NCBI GenBank assembly: GCA_030430565.1
Contig: JAUIKS010000025.1
Coordinates: forward strand, 62,001-126,000
From: Polyangia bacterium
GTDB lineage: Bacteria > Myxococcota_A > Polyangia > Nannocystales > Nannocystaceae
Length of the DNA: 64,000 bases
Direction: 5' to 3'
Each line of letters starts with the position of its first letter. Positions within the stretch are counted from its first letter, which is position 1. The translations under genes were made by a program, and so were the position numbers. This document shows, in pieces, positions 33,119 through 41,686 of this stretch. The notes beneath the pieces were generated by a model. It saw only the letters and a list, made by a program, of their open reading frames with translations. It searched no databases and was not told where the DNA came from.

Positions 33119-34816
33119 CTAGCCGGGCGGCTCCTGCGGCGGCGTCCACAGGCCCTCGAGGTTGAGCCCGCCCGGGTAGCCGTAGGAGGTCGCCCAGTCG
33201 AGGCCCATCACGAGGATGCCGACCGGCGCCTCGGCGGTGATGAACTGCTCCCCGTCGGCGCACTGACCCTCGCCGCCCTGGCCGTCCACGTCGAGCTCGA
33301 CGTGACCGTACTCGTAGCTGGTGCCCGGGATCGCGGTGAAGTGGTCATCCGAGACGACGCCGAGGCAGTCGAGCGTGACCTCGGTCCCGGCCTCGCGGAT
33401 GATGGTCACGTAGTCGCGCGGGTAGGAGGTGTCGGTCAGAAACGGCAGCGCGGTCAGCCACTGCTCGACCGGCGGCATCTGGATCATGTAGGGGTCGCCG
33501 GTCGGGCCCTGGTCGCAGGTGTTGGGCTGCGGCGTATCCTTGATCACGTTGTAGCAGCCCGACATGTACTGCACGAGCATGAACGGGCTGTCGCTGTGGG
33601 CGGTGAAGCTGCTCGCGGTCGCGAAGCCGCTGTGCTCGTAGGGCATGTTCAGCTCGATGCTGTCGCCGACCCCGTCGACCGGCGGCTCGAGCGTGATCGT
33701 CTGGTTCTCGACGCCCGCGATCACGCGCCAGTAGACCTCCTCGGGCTGCGGGTTGATCTCGGGCACGCGGTGCGGGTGGCGGGCGGCGACGTAGTTGTTC
33801 CCCCAGCTCGACAGCGGCACGAGCTGCTCCTCGAGGTGGTCGCAGGCGTACCAGGGCGGGCCGGGGATCAGCGTGCACTGGGCGCCTGAGAACACCGCGA
33901 CCGGGGCGTCGGCGCCGACGAAGAAGCCGGTCGCGTCGTCGCCCGGGCGGTAGACCCAGGCGTCGAAGGCGTCGAGCATCGCGTCGCCCTGGGTCGTGGT
34001 CACGGTCGTCCCGTCCTCGATCGCGATCACGGCGACCCACCCGCCGGTGGCGCTGAGGTCGGCCCAGCCCATGCCGACGTAGGCGGTGTCGAGCGCGTTG
34101 ACCGGCAGCATCAGGCTGGCCTCGGAGACATGTGACGGGCCGCCGCCTACCGGGAACAGCTGCATCGCGGTGATCGGCACGTCCGCGCGCACGCGGAAGG
34201 CCGCGAGCGCGTTGAGCCCGGCGCCGGTGAGCATGTGCTGCTCTTGCAAGAGCCCGCCCGTGCCGTTGATCTTGGTCACCTGGCTCGACTTGGGCGCGAG
34301 GTCAAACGCGGCGACCTCGCGCAGCGTCCCGCCGGGCCCGCGCATGTCCTCGATCACGATGTGCGCGGTCTGGTCCTCGCTCGGGTTGCCGACGCTGATG
34401 CCGTAGGGGAGCGCGTTGGCGTTGGAGGGCACCTGCGCGGCCCAGAACTCGCAGCCGACGCTGGTCGCCGTGAACTCGTCGATGTTGTCGCAGGTCGGCG
34501 TGACCGGCATGTCGTCGGTGTCGCCCGCGAAGTCCGCGTCCGCGCCGACGTCGAGCTTGGGGCCCACGGGGCCCGTGGTGCTCGTGGTCTCGCCGCCGGT
34601 GCTCGCGTCGCTCGTGCCCTGCGTGGTCTGGTCGCCCTCGCCCTCGGTGGCGCCGGCGCTGGAGCTCTGGCCCGAGGTCGCGTCCGCGGTCACGGCGGGG
34701 CCGGTCACCGCCGCGCTCGGGTCGCCCTCGCTCGAGCCGTGGCCGTCGCTGTCGCCGCAGCCAGGGAGCGAGAGCGCGAGCGCGAGCGCGAAGAATGAAT
34801 ATGTTTGAAAGGTCAT
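33119..34816 (-). CDS. IgGFc-binding-domain-like lipoprotein
   Basis: A 565-residue lipoprotein. ATG 34816 is preferred over an earlier frame start because it begins the signal peptide directly (SFFALALALSLPGC). A Ser/Thr/Gly/Asp linker ends in PKLDVGADADFAGD. The rest resembles the IgGFc-binding N-terminal domain family (PF17517): YGISVGNPSEDQTAHIVIED, AFRVRADVPITAMQLFPVGG, DAPVAVFSGAQC, LVPLSSWGNNYVAARHPHR, PFMLVQYMSGC and EAPVGILVMGLDW. In animals this domain occurs in mucin-like adhesive proteins; in bacteria it is on secreted proteins of unknown partner. It follows the GT-C gene by 17 bases, so the two are likely in one operon. Confidence 0.82.
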   Translation of the reverse strand: MTFQTYSFFALALALSLPGCGDSDGHGSSEGDPSAAVTGPAVTADATSGQSSSAGATEGEGDQTTQGTSDASTGGETTSTTGPVGPKLDVGADADFAGDTDDMPVTPTCDNIDEFTATSVGCEFWAAQVPSNANALPYGISVGNPSEDQTAHIVIEDMRGPGGTLREVAAFDLAPKSSQVTKINGTGGLLQEQHMLTGAGLNALAAFRVRADVPITAMQLFPVGGGPSHVSEASLMLPVNALDTAYVGMGWADLSATGGWVAVIAIEDGTTVTTTQGDAMLDAFDAWVYRPGDDATGFFVGADAPVAVFSGAQCTLIPGPPWYACDHLEEQLVPLSSWGNNYVAARHPHRVPEINPQPEEVYWRVIAGVENQTITLEPPVDGVGDSIELNMPYEHSGFATASSFTAHSDSPFMLVQYMSGCYNVIKDTPQPNTCDQGPTGDPYMIQMPPVEQWLTALPFLTDTSYPRDYVTIIREAGTEVTLDCLGVVSDDHFTAIPGTSYEYGHVELDVDGQGGEGQCADGEQFITAEAPVGILVMGLDWATSYGYPGGLNLEGLWTPPQEPPG

Positions 34817-34833
34817 GTTTAACCGCCTCTGCG

Positions 34834-36546
34834 TCACTCGCCGCCCCGCGGCCGCGCGCGCGGATCGAGGCGGCGCGGCGTGCTCAGCGCGAGCGAGAGA
34901 TTCTCCCGCAGATTATGTTGATTGAACACCTTTTTCTCGACGCGCTCGAGCGCCTCGAGCTCGCGCTCCACCCATCGGGGGGCGTAGCCCCCCTCCACCG
35001 CGGCGCGCAGCATGCCGCGACCCGGCGCGGCGTCGGGATGGTTGTAGATGCGCGCGAGGTCGTCGGCGTAGCGGTTGAGGCCGTAGCGGTGCCCAGGGCG
35101 ATCCGCCGGGATCGGCATGCGCGCGAGCGTGGCCTCGGTCAGGCCGAGGCTGTGGACGACGCGCCACCGAAACCGCCAGTGCGCCGTGGCGCACCAGTCG
35201 ATCGCGACCGTCTTCTCGTAGGCGAAGCGCTCGGGGTGTCGGCCGGCCTCGCGCCGCGCGGCGAGGTCCTCTCGCCACAGCGCGAGCTTACGCAGCTTGG
35301 GCCGCCTCCGATGCCGCCCGGCGTCGCTGATCTTGTGGACCATGTTGGGCGAGCCGGGCCCGCGCAGCGCGTGGAGCCTGCGCTGCGGCGGCTGCTGCAG
35401 GAGGCTGAGGCCGGCGACGACGAGGCTCGTGAGGGCGCACAGCGTGGCGAGCCGCCGCGCCCCGAGCCGGCCGCGCAGCGTCGTGTGGAAGGCGAGCTCG
35501 AGCGCGCCCGCGGTCGCGCACACGACGAGCACGAAGGGGAAGGCGAGGAAGCGGAAGTGCATCGCGTCGCCGCCGATGCGGATGACGTAGAGCGCGACCG
35601 GGAGCGCGAGCAGCAGCATCCACAGGCGCGCGCGCAGCTGCAGGCGCGGGGCCTCGGATCCCGCGCCGCGTCGGCGCCAGGCGAGCCACAGCGCGAGCCC
35701 GGCGAGCAGCAGCAGCAGCTCGACGTGGTAGCTGTAGAACGCGTTGACGAAGTAGCGCCAGCCCTGCACGGGGTCGCGCTCGTGTTTCAGGTAGAAGGTG
35801 TTGGGCAGCAGGTCGGCGTAGTAGTACAGGCGAAAGCTCAGCCAGCCGAGCTGCGTCGTGACGCCGAGCGCGGCCGGCAGCAGGATCGCGCGGAGGGCCG
35901 CGCGCGCGCTGCGACGACCACGCCACGTCCGCAGCGCGACGACGCCGAGCGCGAGCGCGAAGGGCAGCGCGAGCTCGGGGCGCACCAGCGGCGAGAGGCC
36001 GACGAGCACCTGGGCGGCGCGGTCTCGAGGGTCGACGAGCAGCAGCGCGTAGGCGACCGCGACCAGCTGCACGAAGGGGCTCTCGAGGCCGGAGGTGTAG
36101 AAGCAGGTCACGCCGTAGCAGGCGGCGAGGAAGGCGAGCGGGAGGTTGACGCGCGCGCGCGCGTCGGCGCTCTCCGGCGGCGCGAGCCGGCGATCAAGGC
36201 GCACGAGCAGCCAGCCGGTCCAGGCGAAGCAGAGCAGCCCGGTGCCCAGCCAGATGTGCCAGAAAGTGAGGCCGAGCGCGCGCGGGATGAGCAGCCACAG
36301 CATCCACAGCGGCGAGCTGTAGCCCTCGACGTACTCGCCGAGGTTGTAGACCAGGCCCACGCGCGTGAGCACGGCGTTGTCGGCGTAGCGCGCGTAGATG
36401 AAGCCGTCGTCCATGACCCACGCGTAGCGCCACACCAGCGCGAGACCGAGCGCGATCAGGAGCCACTCGTGCGCGAGCGGCCAGCCGCTGCGGGCTCCGG
36501 CGGTCGGGCTCGAGCGCGCGTCGGTTTTGGAGGGGGGCGGCTCCAT
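34834..36546 (-). CDS. GT-C type membrane glycosyltransferase-like protein
   Basis: A 570-residue inner-membrane protein with about ten helices. ATG 36546 (MEPPPSKTDARSS) is chosen since the upstream extension is Arg-rich and unlike protein. The signature just after the first helix, MDDGFIYARYADNAV followed by GLVYNLGEYVEGYSSPLWML, is typical of GT-C transferases that use polyprenyl-phosphate sugars; the DD pair is the expected catalytic acid site in the first external loop. AftB-type arabinosyltransferases show a similar motif. The C-terminal 130 residues form a soluble domain with WCATAHWRFRWRV. Substrate and acceptor are unknown; the downstream lipoprotein is a candidate acceptor only by proximity. 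Confidence 0.8.
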   Translation of the reverse strand: MEPPPSKTDARSSPTAGARSGWPLAHEWLLIALGLALVWRYAWVMDDGFIYARYADNAVLTRVGLVYNLGEYVEGYSSPLWMLWLLIPRALGLTFWHIWLGTGLLCFAWTGWLLVRLDRRLAPPESADARARVNLPLAFLAACYGVTCFYTSGLESPFVQLVAVAYALLLVDPRDRAAQVLVGLSPLVRPELALPFALALGVVALRTWRGRRSARAALRAILLPAALGVTTQLGWLSFRLYYYADLLPNTFYLKHERDPVQGWRYFVNAFYSYHVELLLLLAGLALWLAWRRRGAGSEAPRLQLRARLWMLLLALPVALYVIRIGGDAMHFRFLAFPFVLVVCATAGALELAFHTTLRGRLGARRLATLCALTSLVVAGLSLLQQPPQRRLHALRGPGSPNMVHKISDAGRHRRRPKLRKLALWREDLAARREAGRHPERFAYEKTVAIDWCATAHWRFRWRVVHSLGLTEATLARMPIPADRPGHRYGLNRYADDLARIYNHPDAAPGRGMLRAAVEGGYAPRWVERELEALERVEKKVFNQHNLRENLSLALSTPRRLDPRARPRGGE

Positions 36547-36914
36547 CGCGGAGCGTGCATCGTAGGCGGGCGACCCGCAAAGCGCGAGCTCGACGGCGTC
36601 AGTCACCGCGCTCCCGTCAGCTCGTGGCCTCCTCGGTCGCCGTTGATGCGTCGGCTCACAGCGCCGGCTCACGCCGAGCGCGGCGAGGCGCTCGGCGTGT
36701 TTTAACCTGGCCTTCTGAACATTTTATCCACGCCGCGGGGCGCGGCGCTGCTCCGTCAGGCGGCCCCGCGCGGCCCCGCGTTGAAGGTTGCGCGCCCAGG
36801 GAACCATGACGAACGCGCCGCGCTGAAGCAGGCGAGCATGACCGCTGCGGAAGCGCTACGAGCGGGCGCTCGAGGACGCGACCGTCGCCGCAGAGTCATG
36901 GTGCGCACTGCGGG
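36547..36914. other. Intergenic region, 368 bases
   Basis: Lies between two leftward genes. It holds a strong hairpin followed by TTTT on the plus strand (36670-36703, listed separately) and an AT-rich patch at 36716-36730 (CTGAACATTTTATCC). Around 36848-36915 a short plus-strand frame (RYERALEDATVAAESWCALR) looks protein-like but has no start or stop context; it may be the remnant of a gene. The promoter of the glycosyltransferase gene must be here. Confidence 0.4.
36670..36703 (+). terminator. Rho-independent-type terminator on the plus strand
   Basis: CACGCCGAGCG (36670-36680), 8-base loop, CGCTCGGCGTG (36689-36699), then TTTT. The 11-bp stem is perfect and the T-run points to the plus strand. 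Yet every gene from 22.5 kb to 36.5 kb is on the minus strand, so it would end an antisense or unannotated transcript. On the minus strand it would be a hairpin in the leader of the glycosyltransferase mRNA. Confidence 0.5.
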
Positions 36915-37313
36915 CTAGTACCACAGCGCGAGGTCGACGGTGTAGACGTGCTCGAGGTCGACGGCGAACTCGTCTCGGGAGAACACGCCGCGCCGCAGCG
37001 CGAACACTGAACTCGAGCCGCAGTTAACGATGTCGCCGATCTCCGGCCCGCCGCGCGCGTGGAACTCTCGCACCATGGTCTGGAGCCGCCCCGCGAGATA
37101 GATGACCGCCCGCGAGAGCAGGTCACCCGCGAAGTCGGGGGCGCCCGCGGGCTTGATCCACCACGACATCAAGGGCGTCGCCTCGTCGCGGTAGGGCGCG
37201 TAGAGCGTGACGATCACGCGTCCCGGCTCGGCGTGGGCCTTGACGAACTGCGGCAGCGCGAGGTTGAGCACGGCGAGCTCGGACTCAGTGGGCGCGGCGG
37301 ATGTGATCACCAT
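36915..37313 (-). CDS. Hypothetical protein
   Basis: A 132-residue soluble protein of balanced composition starting MVITSAAPTESELAVLNL. It alternates strands and helices (RVIVTLYAPYRDEATPLMSW, AGDLLSRAVIYLAGRLQTMV, DEFAVDLEHVYTVDLALWY). No signal peptide, Cys pair or known motif is apparent. The upstream region on the minus strand holds TATTAT (forward 37341-37346), a plausible -10 box, giving a short leader. No family recognised; it may be a small ligand-binding or scaffold protein. Confidence 0.55.
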   Translation of the reverse strand: MVITSAAPTESELAVLNLALPQFVKAHAEPGRVIVTLYAPYRDEATPLMSWWIKPAGAPDFAGDLLSRAVIYLAGRLQTMVREFHARGGPEIGDIVNCGSSSVFALRRGVFSRDEFAVDLEHVYTVDLALWY

Positions 37314-37388
37314 GGCGAGTCTCGTTCAGTCCTTCATCAAATAATATGCGCTCTCGAGCGCCTACGCGCTGGGCGCGTCAGGCGGGGC

Positions 37389-37577
37389 TCAGCTCACCCC
37401 GGCGAGCGACTCTACCTTGTTGACCAGGTCCGCCGGGAACGTCTTGTCCGCGGCTTTCTCCTCGGTCTTCTTCTTGTTGTCTTTCTCGCCATCTTTCTCG
37501 CCGTCCTTGGCGGCGGGCGCCTCCCCCTCGGGGTCGTTGCTGTCTTTAAGTTCTCCTAGCTCGGTCTCGCTCGACAT
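37389..37577 (-). CDS. Small highly charged protein (62 aa)
   Basis: A 62-residue protein from ATG 37577, extremely rich in Lys, Glu and Asp (DGEKDGEKDNKKKTEEKAAD) and ending DLVNKVESLAGVS. The low-complexity middle should be disordered; the short C-terminal helix could be a docking segment. The shift from charged sequence to a clean helical end and the in-frame ATG at the point where composition changes support it as a real gene. No family recognised. The upstream open frame on the same strand is a shadow of the M48 gene. Confidence 0.5.
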   Translation of the reverse strand: MSSETELGELKDSNDPEGEAPAAKDGEKDGEKDNKKKTEEKAADKTFPADLVNKVESLAGVS

Positions 37578-37648
37578 GACACCGAGGAGACCACAGAGTC
37601 GTGGTGGCGACAACCTCCCGGGCACGCGATCGCGCGCGCGCCGGGGGG

Positions 37649-39154
37649 TCATGGCCGCGCGACGATCGGCGCCGGCTGGATCACGCGCTTGACCATCGTG
37701 CCGGCGGGGATCGTCTGGCCCTCGGCGACCTGGTTGATCAGCGCGACGGTGTCGCGTGTGATGTCGCGGGGCGCGTCCGGCCCGAGCAGTCGATCGGGCG
37801 TGAGGTCCTCGGTTAAGACCACGAGCTTGATCCGCGCCGGCTGCACGCCGAGCAGCGCGGGCTCCGAGATGGTTCGAAAGCTCGCGAAGGTGCTGTTGAT
37901 CGCCGGCTGGTGCGTCGTCCACTGCTCGACCGCCGCGAACGCGAGCAGCGCGACGACCTGCGGGCCGTACTCGACGAACACCACGCGCGCGTGCAGCTGG
38001 GCCTGCGGTCCGCCGTCGCGGAACTCGGTCGACTCGCCCTGAAAGCCTCCCACCGTCACCTGCTCGGTCGGCTTGTGGGGGAATTCCGACTCGCCGAGGA
38101 ACTCGCTGGTCGCCGCGCGGGCGCTCGTGAACTTCGTCAGGCCGACCGCGACGATCACCTCGTGATCGGGGAGGATCCCGGCGACCATGCCCTTGTCGTA
38201 GGCGAGCTCCCAGCCCGCCGGGAAGTCGACGCGGTAGCCCGAGCGCGGGCGCAGGTAGGTGGTGCCCTGGACGAAGCCGTCGCGCGGGTCGTCTCCGAAC
38301 AGCGCGCCGTCGAGCTGGCGCAGGTACGGCTCGCGCGCCCATGTGCCCTGATCGCCGCCGCCGCGCTCGGCGATCAGCCGGTCGATCCGCTGCTTGCGGG
38401 CGGCCGGCGCGGGGTGGGTCGAGAGCCAGGCCTCGCGCTTCTCCTCGCTCTCGTGTTGGGCCGAGACCGCGGTCAGCGTGGCGAGCACCCGGCTCATGCC
38501 GTTGGCCGCGTAGCCGCTCGCGGTCGCGTAGCGCAGCCCGAGGGTGTCGGCCTGCTCCTCGTCCTCGCGACTGCGGCGCAGCAGCGCGAGCCCGGCGGAG
38601 CCCGCGACGAGCCCGCCGACGTGGCGGAGGTTGGGGTCGATGACGCGAAACAGCCCGACGCCGCCGCGCGCGATCTTGACGCGGCTCAGCTGGTTGGCGC
38701 CGTGCTGCGCGTTGACGTGCGCGATCTCGTGGCCGAGCACAGCGGCGAGCTCGGCCTCGGAGCCGAGGTGCGTCAGCAGCCCGCGGGTCACGTAGATGAA
38801 GCCGCCGGGCCCGGCGAAGGCGTTGACGTCGGGCTCGTCGAGCACGCGGAAGCTCCACGGCAGGTCGCGCTCGCCGGCCGCGACCAGCCTCTCGCCGACG
38901 CCGCGCACGTAGGGGCCGAGCGCGGGGCGCTCATCGTAGACGCCGATCTGCTCGACGATCGACGCGTCGGCCTTGCGCCCGATCTCGATCTCGCTGGACT
39001 CGCTCACGAGGTTGAACTTGAGCGAGCGCGTCGCCTTGTTCCACGAGCAGGCGGCGGTCGGCGACAGCGCGGCGAGCAGCGTCGCGGTCACGAGCAGCCC
39101 GCCCAGGGGTCCTCGGTGTGTGTTCCTCTCGGCTCGCGTGCGGAGCATCGCCAT
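37649..39154 (-). CDS. M48-family metalloprotease lipoprotein (BepA/LoiP-like)
   Basis: A 501-residue periplasmic lipoprotein protease. ATG 39154 is chosen; a second ATG follows 6 bases on. The signal peptide ends LSPTAAC. The zinc site is HEIAH near residues 141-145, and the third ligand is in EEQADTLG near 196 (E-x-x-A-D), both standard for M48. The C-terminal 230 residues form an extra domain with two TonB/LysM-like strand groups (YRVDFPAGWELAYDKGMVAG, ARIKLVVLTEDLTPDRLLGP, GQTIPAGTMVKRVIQPAP). Family members degrade misassembled outer-membrane proteins. It stands alone on this strand. Confidence 0.9.
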   Translation of the reverse strand: MAMLRTRAERNTHRGPLGGLLVTATLLAALSPTAACSWNKATRSLKFNLVSESSEIEIGRKADASIVEQIGVYDERPALGPYVRGVGERLVAAGERDLPWSFRVLDEPDVNAFAGPGGFIYVTRGLLTHLGSEAELAAVLGHEIAHVNAQHGANQLSRVKIARGGVGLFRVIDPNLRHVGGLVAGSAGLALLRRSREDEEQADTLGLRYATASGYAANGMSRVLATLTAVSAQHESEEKREAWLSTHPAPAARKQRIDRLIAERGGGDQGTWAREPYLRQLDGALFGDDPRDGFVQGTTYLRPRSGYRVDFPAGWELAYDKGMVAGILPDHEVIVAVGLTKFTSARAATSEFLGESEFPHKPTEQVTVGGFQGESTEFRDGGPQAQLHARVVFVEYGPQVVALLAFAAVEQWTTHQPAINSTFASFRTISEPALLGVQPARIKLVVLTEDLTPDRLLGPDAPRDITRDTVALINQVAEGQTIPAGTMVKRVIQPAPIVARP

Positions 39155-39247
39155 GGGAACTATACCGCGCGACGCGTTTGGGTTTCGAAATCTCCTGGGC
39201 CGAAACCAAGCGCTCGCGCGCACGGCGAGCGCGGGTGCTCGTCCGCG

Positions 39248-40012
39248 TCACCGGGTCTCGGGGCAGGTCTTCGCGATCACCTCGAGCGCGGCCGTCGGGT
39301 CGCAGCCGTACAGCCCCGAGCCCCAGGCCGGGTTGAGCTCGACCGCCGCCCAGCCGCGATCGCGGATCAGCCCGACATCCAGGACCACCGCGTCGGGCAC
39401 GTCGACCCGCGCGTCGGCGAGCAGCGTCGCGGCGAAGGAGAGCGCCGCCTCGCGCTCCTCGTCTGTGCACGGCCAGGAGCCGTCCTCGGCCTGGGCGAGC
39501 GCGCCCTCGCGGGCGTAGACCGAGTGCGCGCGCACGCGGCGGTCCGCGACGAAGCAGCGAAACTCCACGATCCACTCGACCGGCTCTGAGATCAGCGTCG
39601 GCGTGTCCTCGGGCAGCTCGGCGGTCCGCGGCAGCGCGTCGCCCGAGGCGTAGACCTGGGCCGGGAAGCACTTGCTGTCCGCCGGCTTGATGAACACGGG
39701 GCCAGGTCGCAGGCGCGCGTCGCCGAGGGTGGTGTACTCGAGCGCGCGTCGCCCGAGGGGCGCGGGCAGGCGCGCGAGCCAGTCGAGCGCGGGCTGCACG
39801 AGCGGGCGCCCGAGCTGGTCGGCGATCGCCTCGACGAACAGCGCCTCGCCGTAAATCGCGACGGTCCCCGCGAGCGGACCGGCCGCTGCGGCGCGCCAGC
39901 CCGGGAGTCGGGTGACCGTCCAGCCCGCTCGGCTCGCGGCCTGGCGCATCAGGCGAGAGTCCTCCGAGAAGCGGGGGGACAAAATCAGCGTCTTGCTCGG
40001 GGAGGTGGCCAT
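39248..40012 (-). CDS. ATP-grasp domain protein (DUF4343-like)
   Basis: A 254-residue cytosolic protein. ATG 40012 (MATSPSKTLILS) replaces a longer Arg/Thr-rich opening. The ATP-grasp pattern is visible in order: VFIKPADSKCFPAQVY (nucleotide-binding Lys), LISEPVEWIVEFRCFV (hinge), AHSVYAREG, then DVGLIRDRGWAAVELNPAWG with the metal-binding E-x-N. This matches the DUF4343 group, ligases of unknown acid and amine substrate. It is divergent from the PhyH-like dioxygenase gene (180 bases between starts); with the nearby VOC gene it may make or modify a small peptide or metabolite. Confidence 0.82.
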   Translation of the reverse strand: MATSPSKTLILSPRFSEDSRLMRQAASRAGWTVTRLPGWRAAAAGPLAGTVAIYGEALFVEAIADQLGRPLVQPALDWLARLPAPLGRRALEYTTLGDARLRPGPVFIKPADSKCFPAQVYASGDALPRTAELPEDTPTLISEPVEWIVEFRCFVADRRVRAHSVYAREGALAQAEDGSWPCTDEEREAALSFAATLLADARVDVPDAVVLDVGLIRDRGWAAVELNPAWGSGLYGCDPTAALEVIAKTCPETR

Positions 40013-40192
40013 GGTCGTCGTCGTCGTCGCGCGCGTCCGCGCCGATGATACGCCACGGCGGGTGGTCTTCGAGGGTGGCGCCAAGGGGCAAAAGGTGGCT
40101 TTCTAGCCATATCACTGGCGAGCTCGCTAACGCGCGCTCGCGCGCGCGTGCTCCGCACCGGATCACGTCGATCACCTACGCTCTCCGGCGCC

Positions 40193-41218
40193 ATGAACAC
40201 GACCCCCTACGCGACGATCGTCGAGTCGCTCGAGCAGCGCGGCTTCGCGGTGCTCCCGCTCCTGTCACGGGATGAGTGCGCCGCATTCATCGACCAGATC
40301 TGGGACTGGATCGAGTCCCTGGGCACGGGGGCGCGACGCGCCGACCCGACGACCTGGGGGAAGCAGTGGCCGGGGCACGTCCACGGGATCTTCAAGAACA
40401 ACGGCGTCGGGCAGGCGCCGTTCATGTGGCGGCTGCGGACCGACCCGCGCGTGCTCGGCGTGTTCGCGTACCTCTGGCGGACGACCGCCCGCGAGCTCCT
40501 GTGCAGCTTCGACGGCTGCTCGGTGATGCGGCCGCGCGCCCACTGGCGCTGTAAGTGGGCGCTCGAGGGGCGGGTGCACGTCGACCTCTCGCTCGAGCGA
40601 GACGTCGAGCGGCGCGCGCGGCTCTCGGCCCAGAGCCGGCTGAGCACGCCCTGCGTCCAGGGCCTGATCGCGCTGGCGGACATGGACGAGTCGACGGGCA
40701 CCTTCGCGTGCGTGCCGGGCAGCCACAAGCGCTTCCGCAACCGCGCCGAGCCGCCCTCGGACTGGTACCGCCTCGACAAGCAGGACCTCGCCGCGGTCGG
40801 CGATCCCGTGCGCCTGCGCGTGCCGGCGGGCGCGATGGTGCTGTGGGACTCTCGCACGGCGCACTGCGGCGCCAAGCCGATGCCGGCGGACAGGCTGCCC
40901 GCGCGGCCAGGTGTTGATCCGGAGGTCCGGTGGGCGTCGCAGCGCGGCGACGGCTTTCGCTACGTCAGCTACGTCAGCTACCTCCCGCGGCGCTTCGCGA
41001 CCGCGCGCGAGCGGGCGCGTCGCCGCAAGGCCTTCACAGAAGGGCGGACGAGCGGGCACTGGGCGTACCCGCTGCTGCTCAACCAAAAGCGTCTGCGCTA
41101 CGACACGCGCGAGTACACCGTGCAGCTGCCGGCGCTCGAGCGGGTGCTCGAGCCGCCGCGGGCCGAGCTCGCGCGGCGCCTGATCGGCTTCGACGACGCG
41201 CCGGTCAAGCGCGCGTGA
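40193..41218 (+). CDS. Phytanoyl-CoA dioxygenase (PhyH)-family Fe(II)/2-oxoglutarate oxygenase
   Basis: A 341-residue cytosolic oxygenase. ATG 40193 (MNTTPYATIVESLEQRG) is chosen; 15 further codons upstream are not protein-like. The iron facial triad is VHVDLS (His129, Asp131) and TAHCGAKP (His224); the Arg in the CGAKP/RYVSYVSYLP region probably binds 2-oxoglutarate. FACVPGSHKRF is the usual G-S-H motif between the triad halves. Such enzymes hydroxylate lipids, amino acids or secondary metabolites. Divergent ATP-grasp and downstream VOC genes suggest a small biosynthetic set, but that is inference. Confidence 0.85.
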   Translation: MNTTPYATIVESLEQRGFAVLPLLSRDECAAFIDQIWDWIESLGTGARRADPTTWGKQWPGHVHGIFKNNGVGQAPFMWRLRTDPRVLGVFAYLWRTTARELLCSFDGCSVMRPRAHWRCKWALEGRVHVDLSLERDVERRARLSAQSRLSTPCVQGLIALADMDESTGTFACVPGSHKRFRNRAEPPSDWYRLDKQDLAAVGDPVRLRVPAGAMVLWDSRTAHCGAKPMPADRLPARPGVDPEVRWASQRGDGFRYVSYVSYLPRRFATARERARRRKAFTEGRTSGHWAYPLLLNQKRLRYDTREYTVQLPALERVLEPPRAELARRLIGFDDAPVKRA

Positions 41219-41252
41219 CGACGGCGAGCGCGGGGGCGCGGTATGATGCCCC

Positions 41253-41681
41253 GTGCGCCCGATCCTCACCCACATCGCCCAGCAGGTGCGCGAGCTCGAC
41301 GCCAGCGCCGACTTCTACGCCCGCTACTGCGGCATGCGGATCATCCATCGGCGGGCGCGAGACGGGCGCGCGCACGTGATCTGGTTGGCCGAGCCTGGCA
41401 AAGAGGATGACTTCATCATCGTGCTGATCTCGGGCGGGCGCGGCGAGCCGCAGGCCGAGGATGACTACGGGCACCTCGGGTTTGCGATGGACAGCCGCGC
41501 CGAGGTCGACGCGGTGGCCGAGCGCGCGCGGGCGGAGGGCTGCCTGGTCTGGCCGCCGCGCGAGGAGCCCTACCCGGTGGGTTACTACTGCGGCGTTCGG
41601 GATCCCGACGGGCGCTTCGTCGAGTTCAGCTACGGGCAGCCGCTCGGGCCCGGCGCGCCGACTCGGCGCGACGCGGGCTAG
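41253..41681 (+). CDS. Glyoxalase/VOC-superfamily protein
   Basis: A 142-residue single-module VOC protein starting at GTG 41253. It has the paired beta-alpha-beta-beta-beta layout: ILTHIAQQVRELDASADFYA (His7 as first metal ligand), then RARDGRAHVIWLAEP, DYGHLGFAMDS (second His) and the ending RDPDGRFVEFSYGQP, where Glu is the last ligand. Family members are isomerases, dioxygenases or resistance proteins; no substrate can be read. It follows the PhyH gene by 34 bases and probably belongs to the same transcript. Confidence 0.88.
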   Translation: MRPILTHIAQQVRELDASADFYARYCGMRIIHRRARDGRAHVIWLAEPGKEDDFIIVLISGGRGEPQAEDDYGHLGFAMDSRAEVDAVAERARAEGCLVWPPREEPYPVGYYCGVRDPDGRFVEFSYGQPLGPGAPTRRDAG

Positions 41682-41686
41682 CTCGC

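Noticed and set aside
34801..34816. ATGTTT-GAAA-GGTCAT as another operator copy
   Set aside because: Three arm mismatches and it overlaps the start codon and first codons of a lipoprotein gene, so chance is likely.
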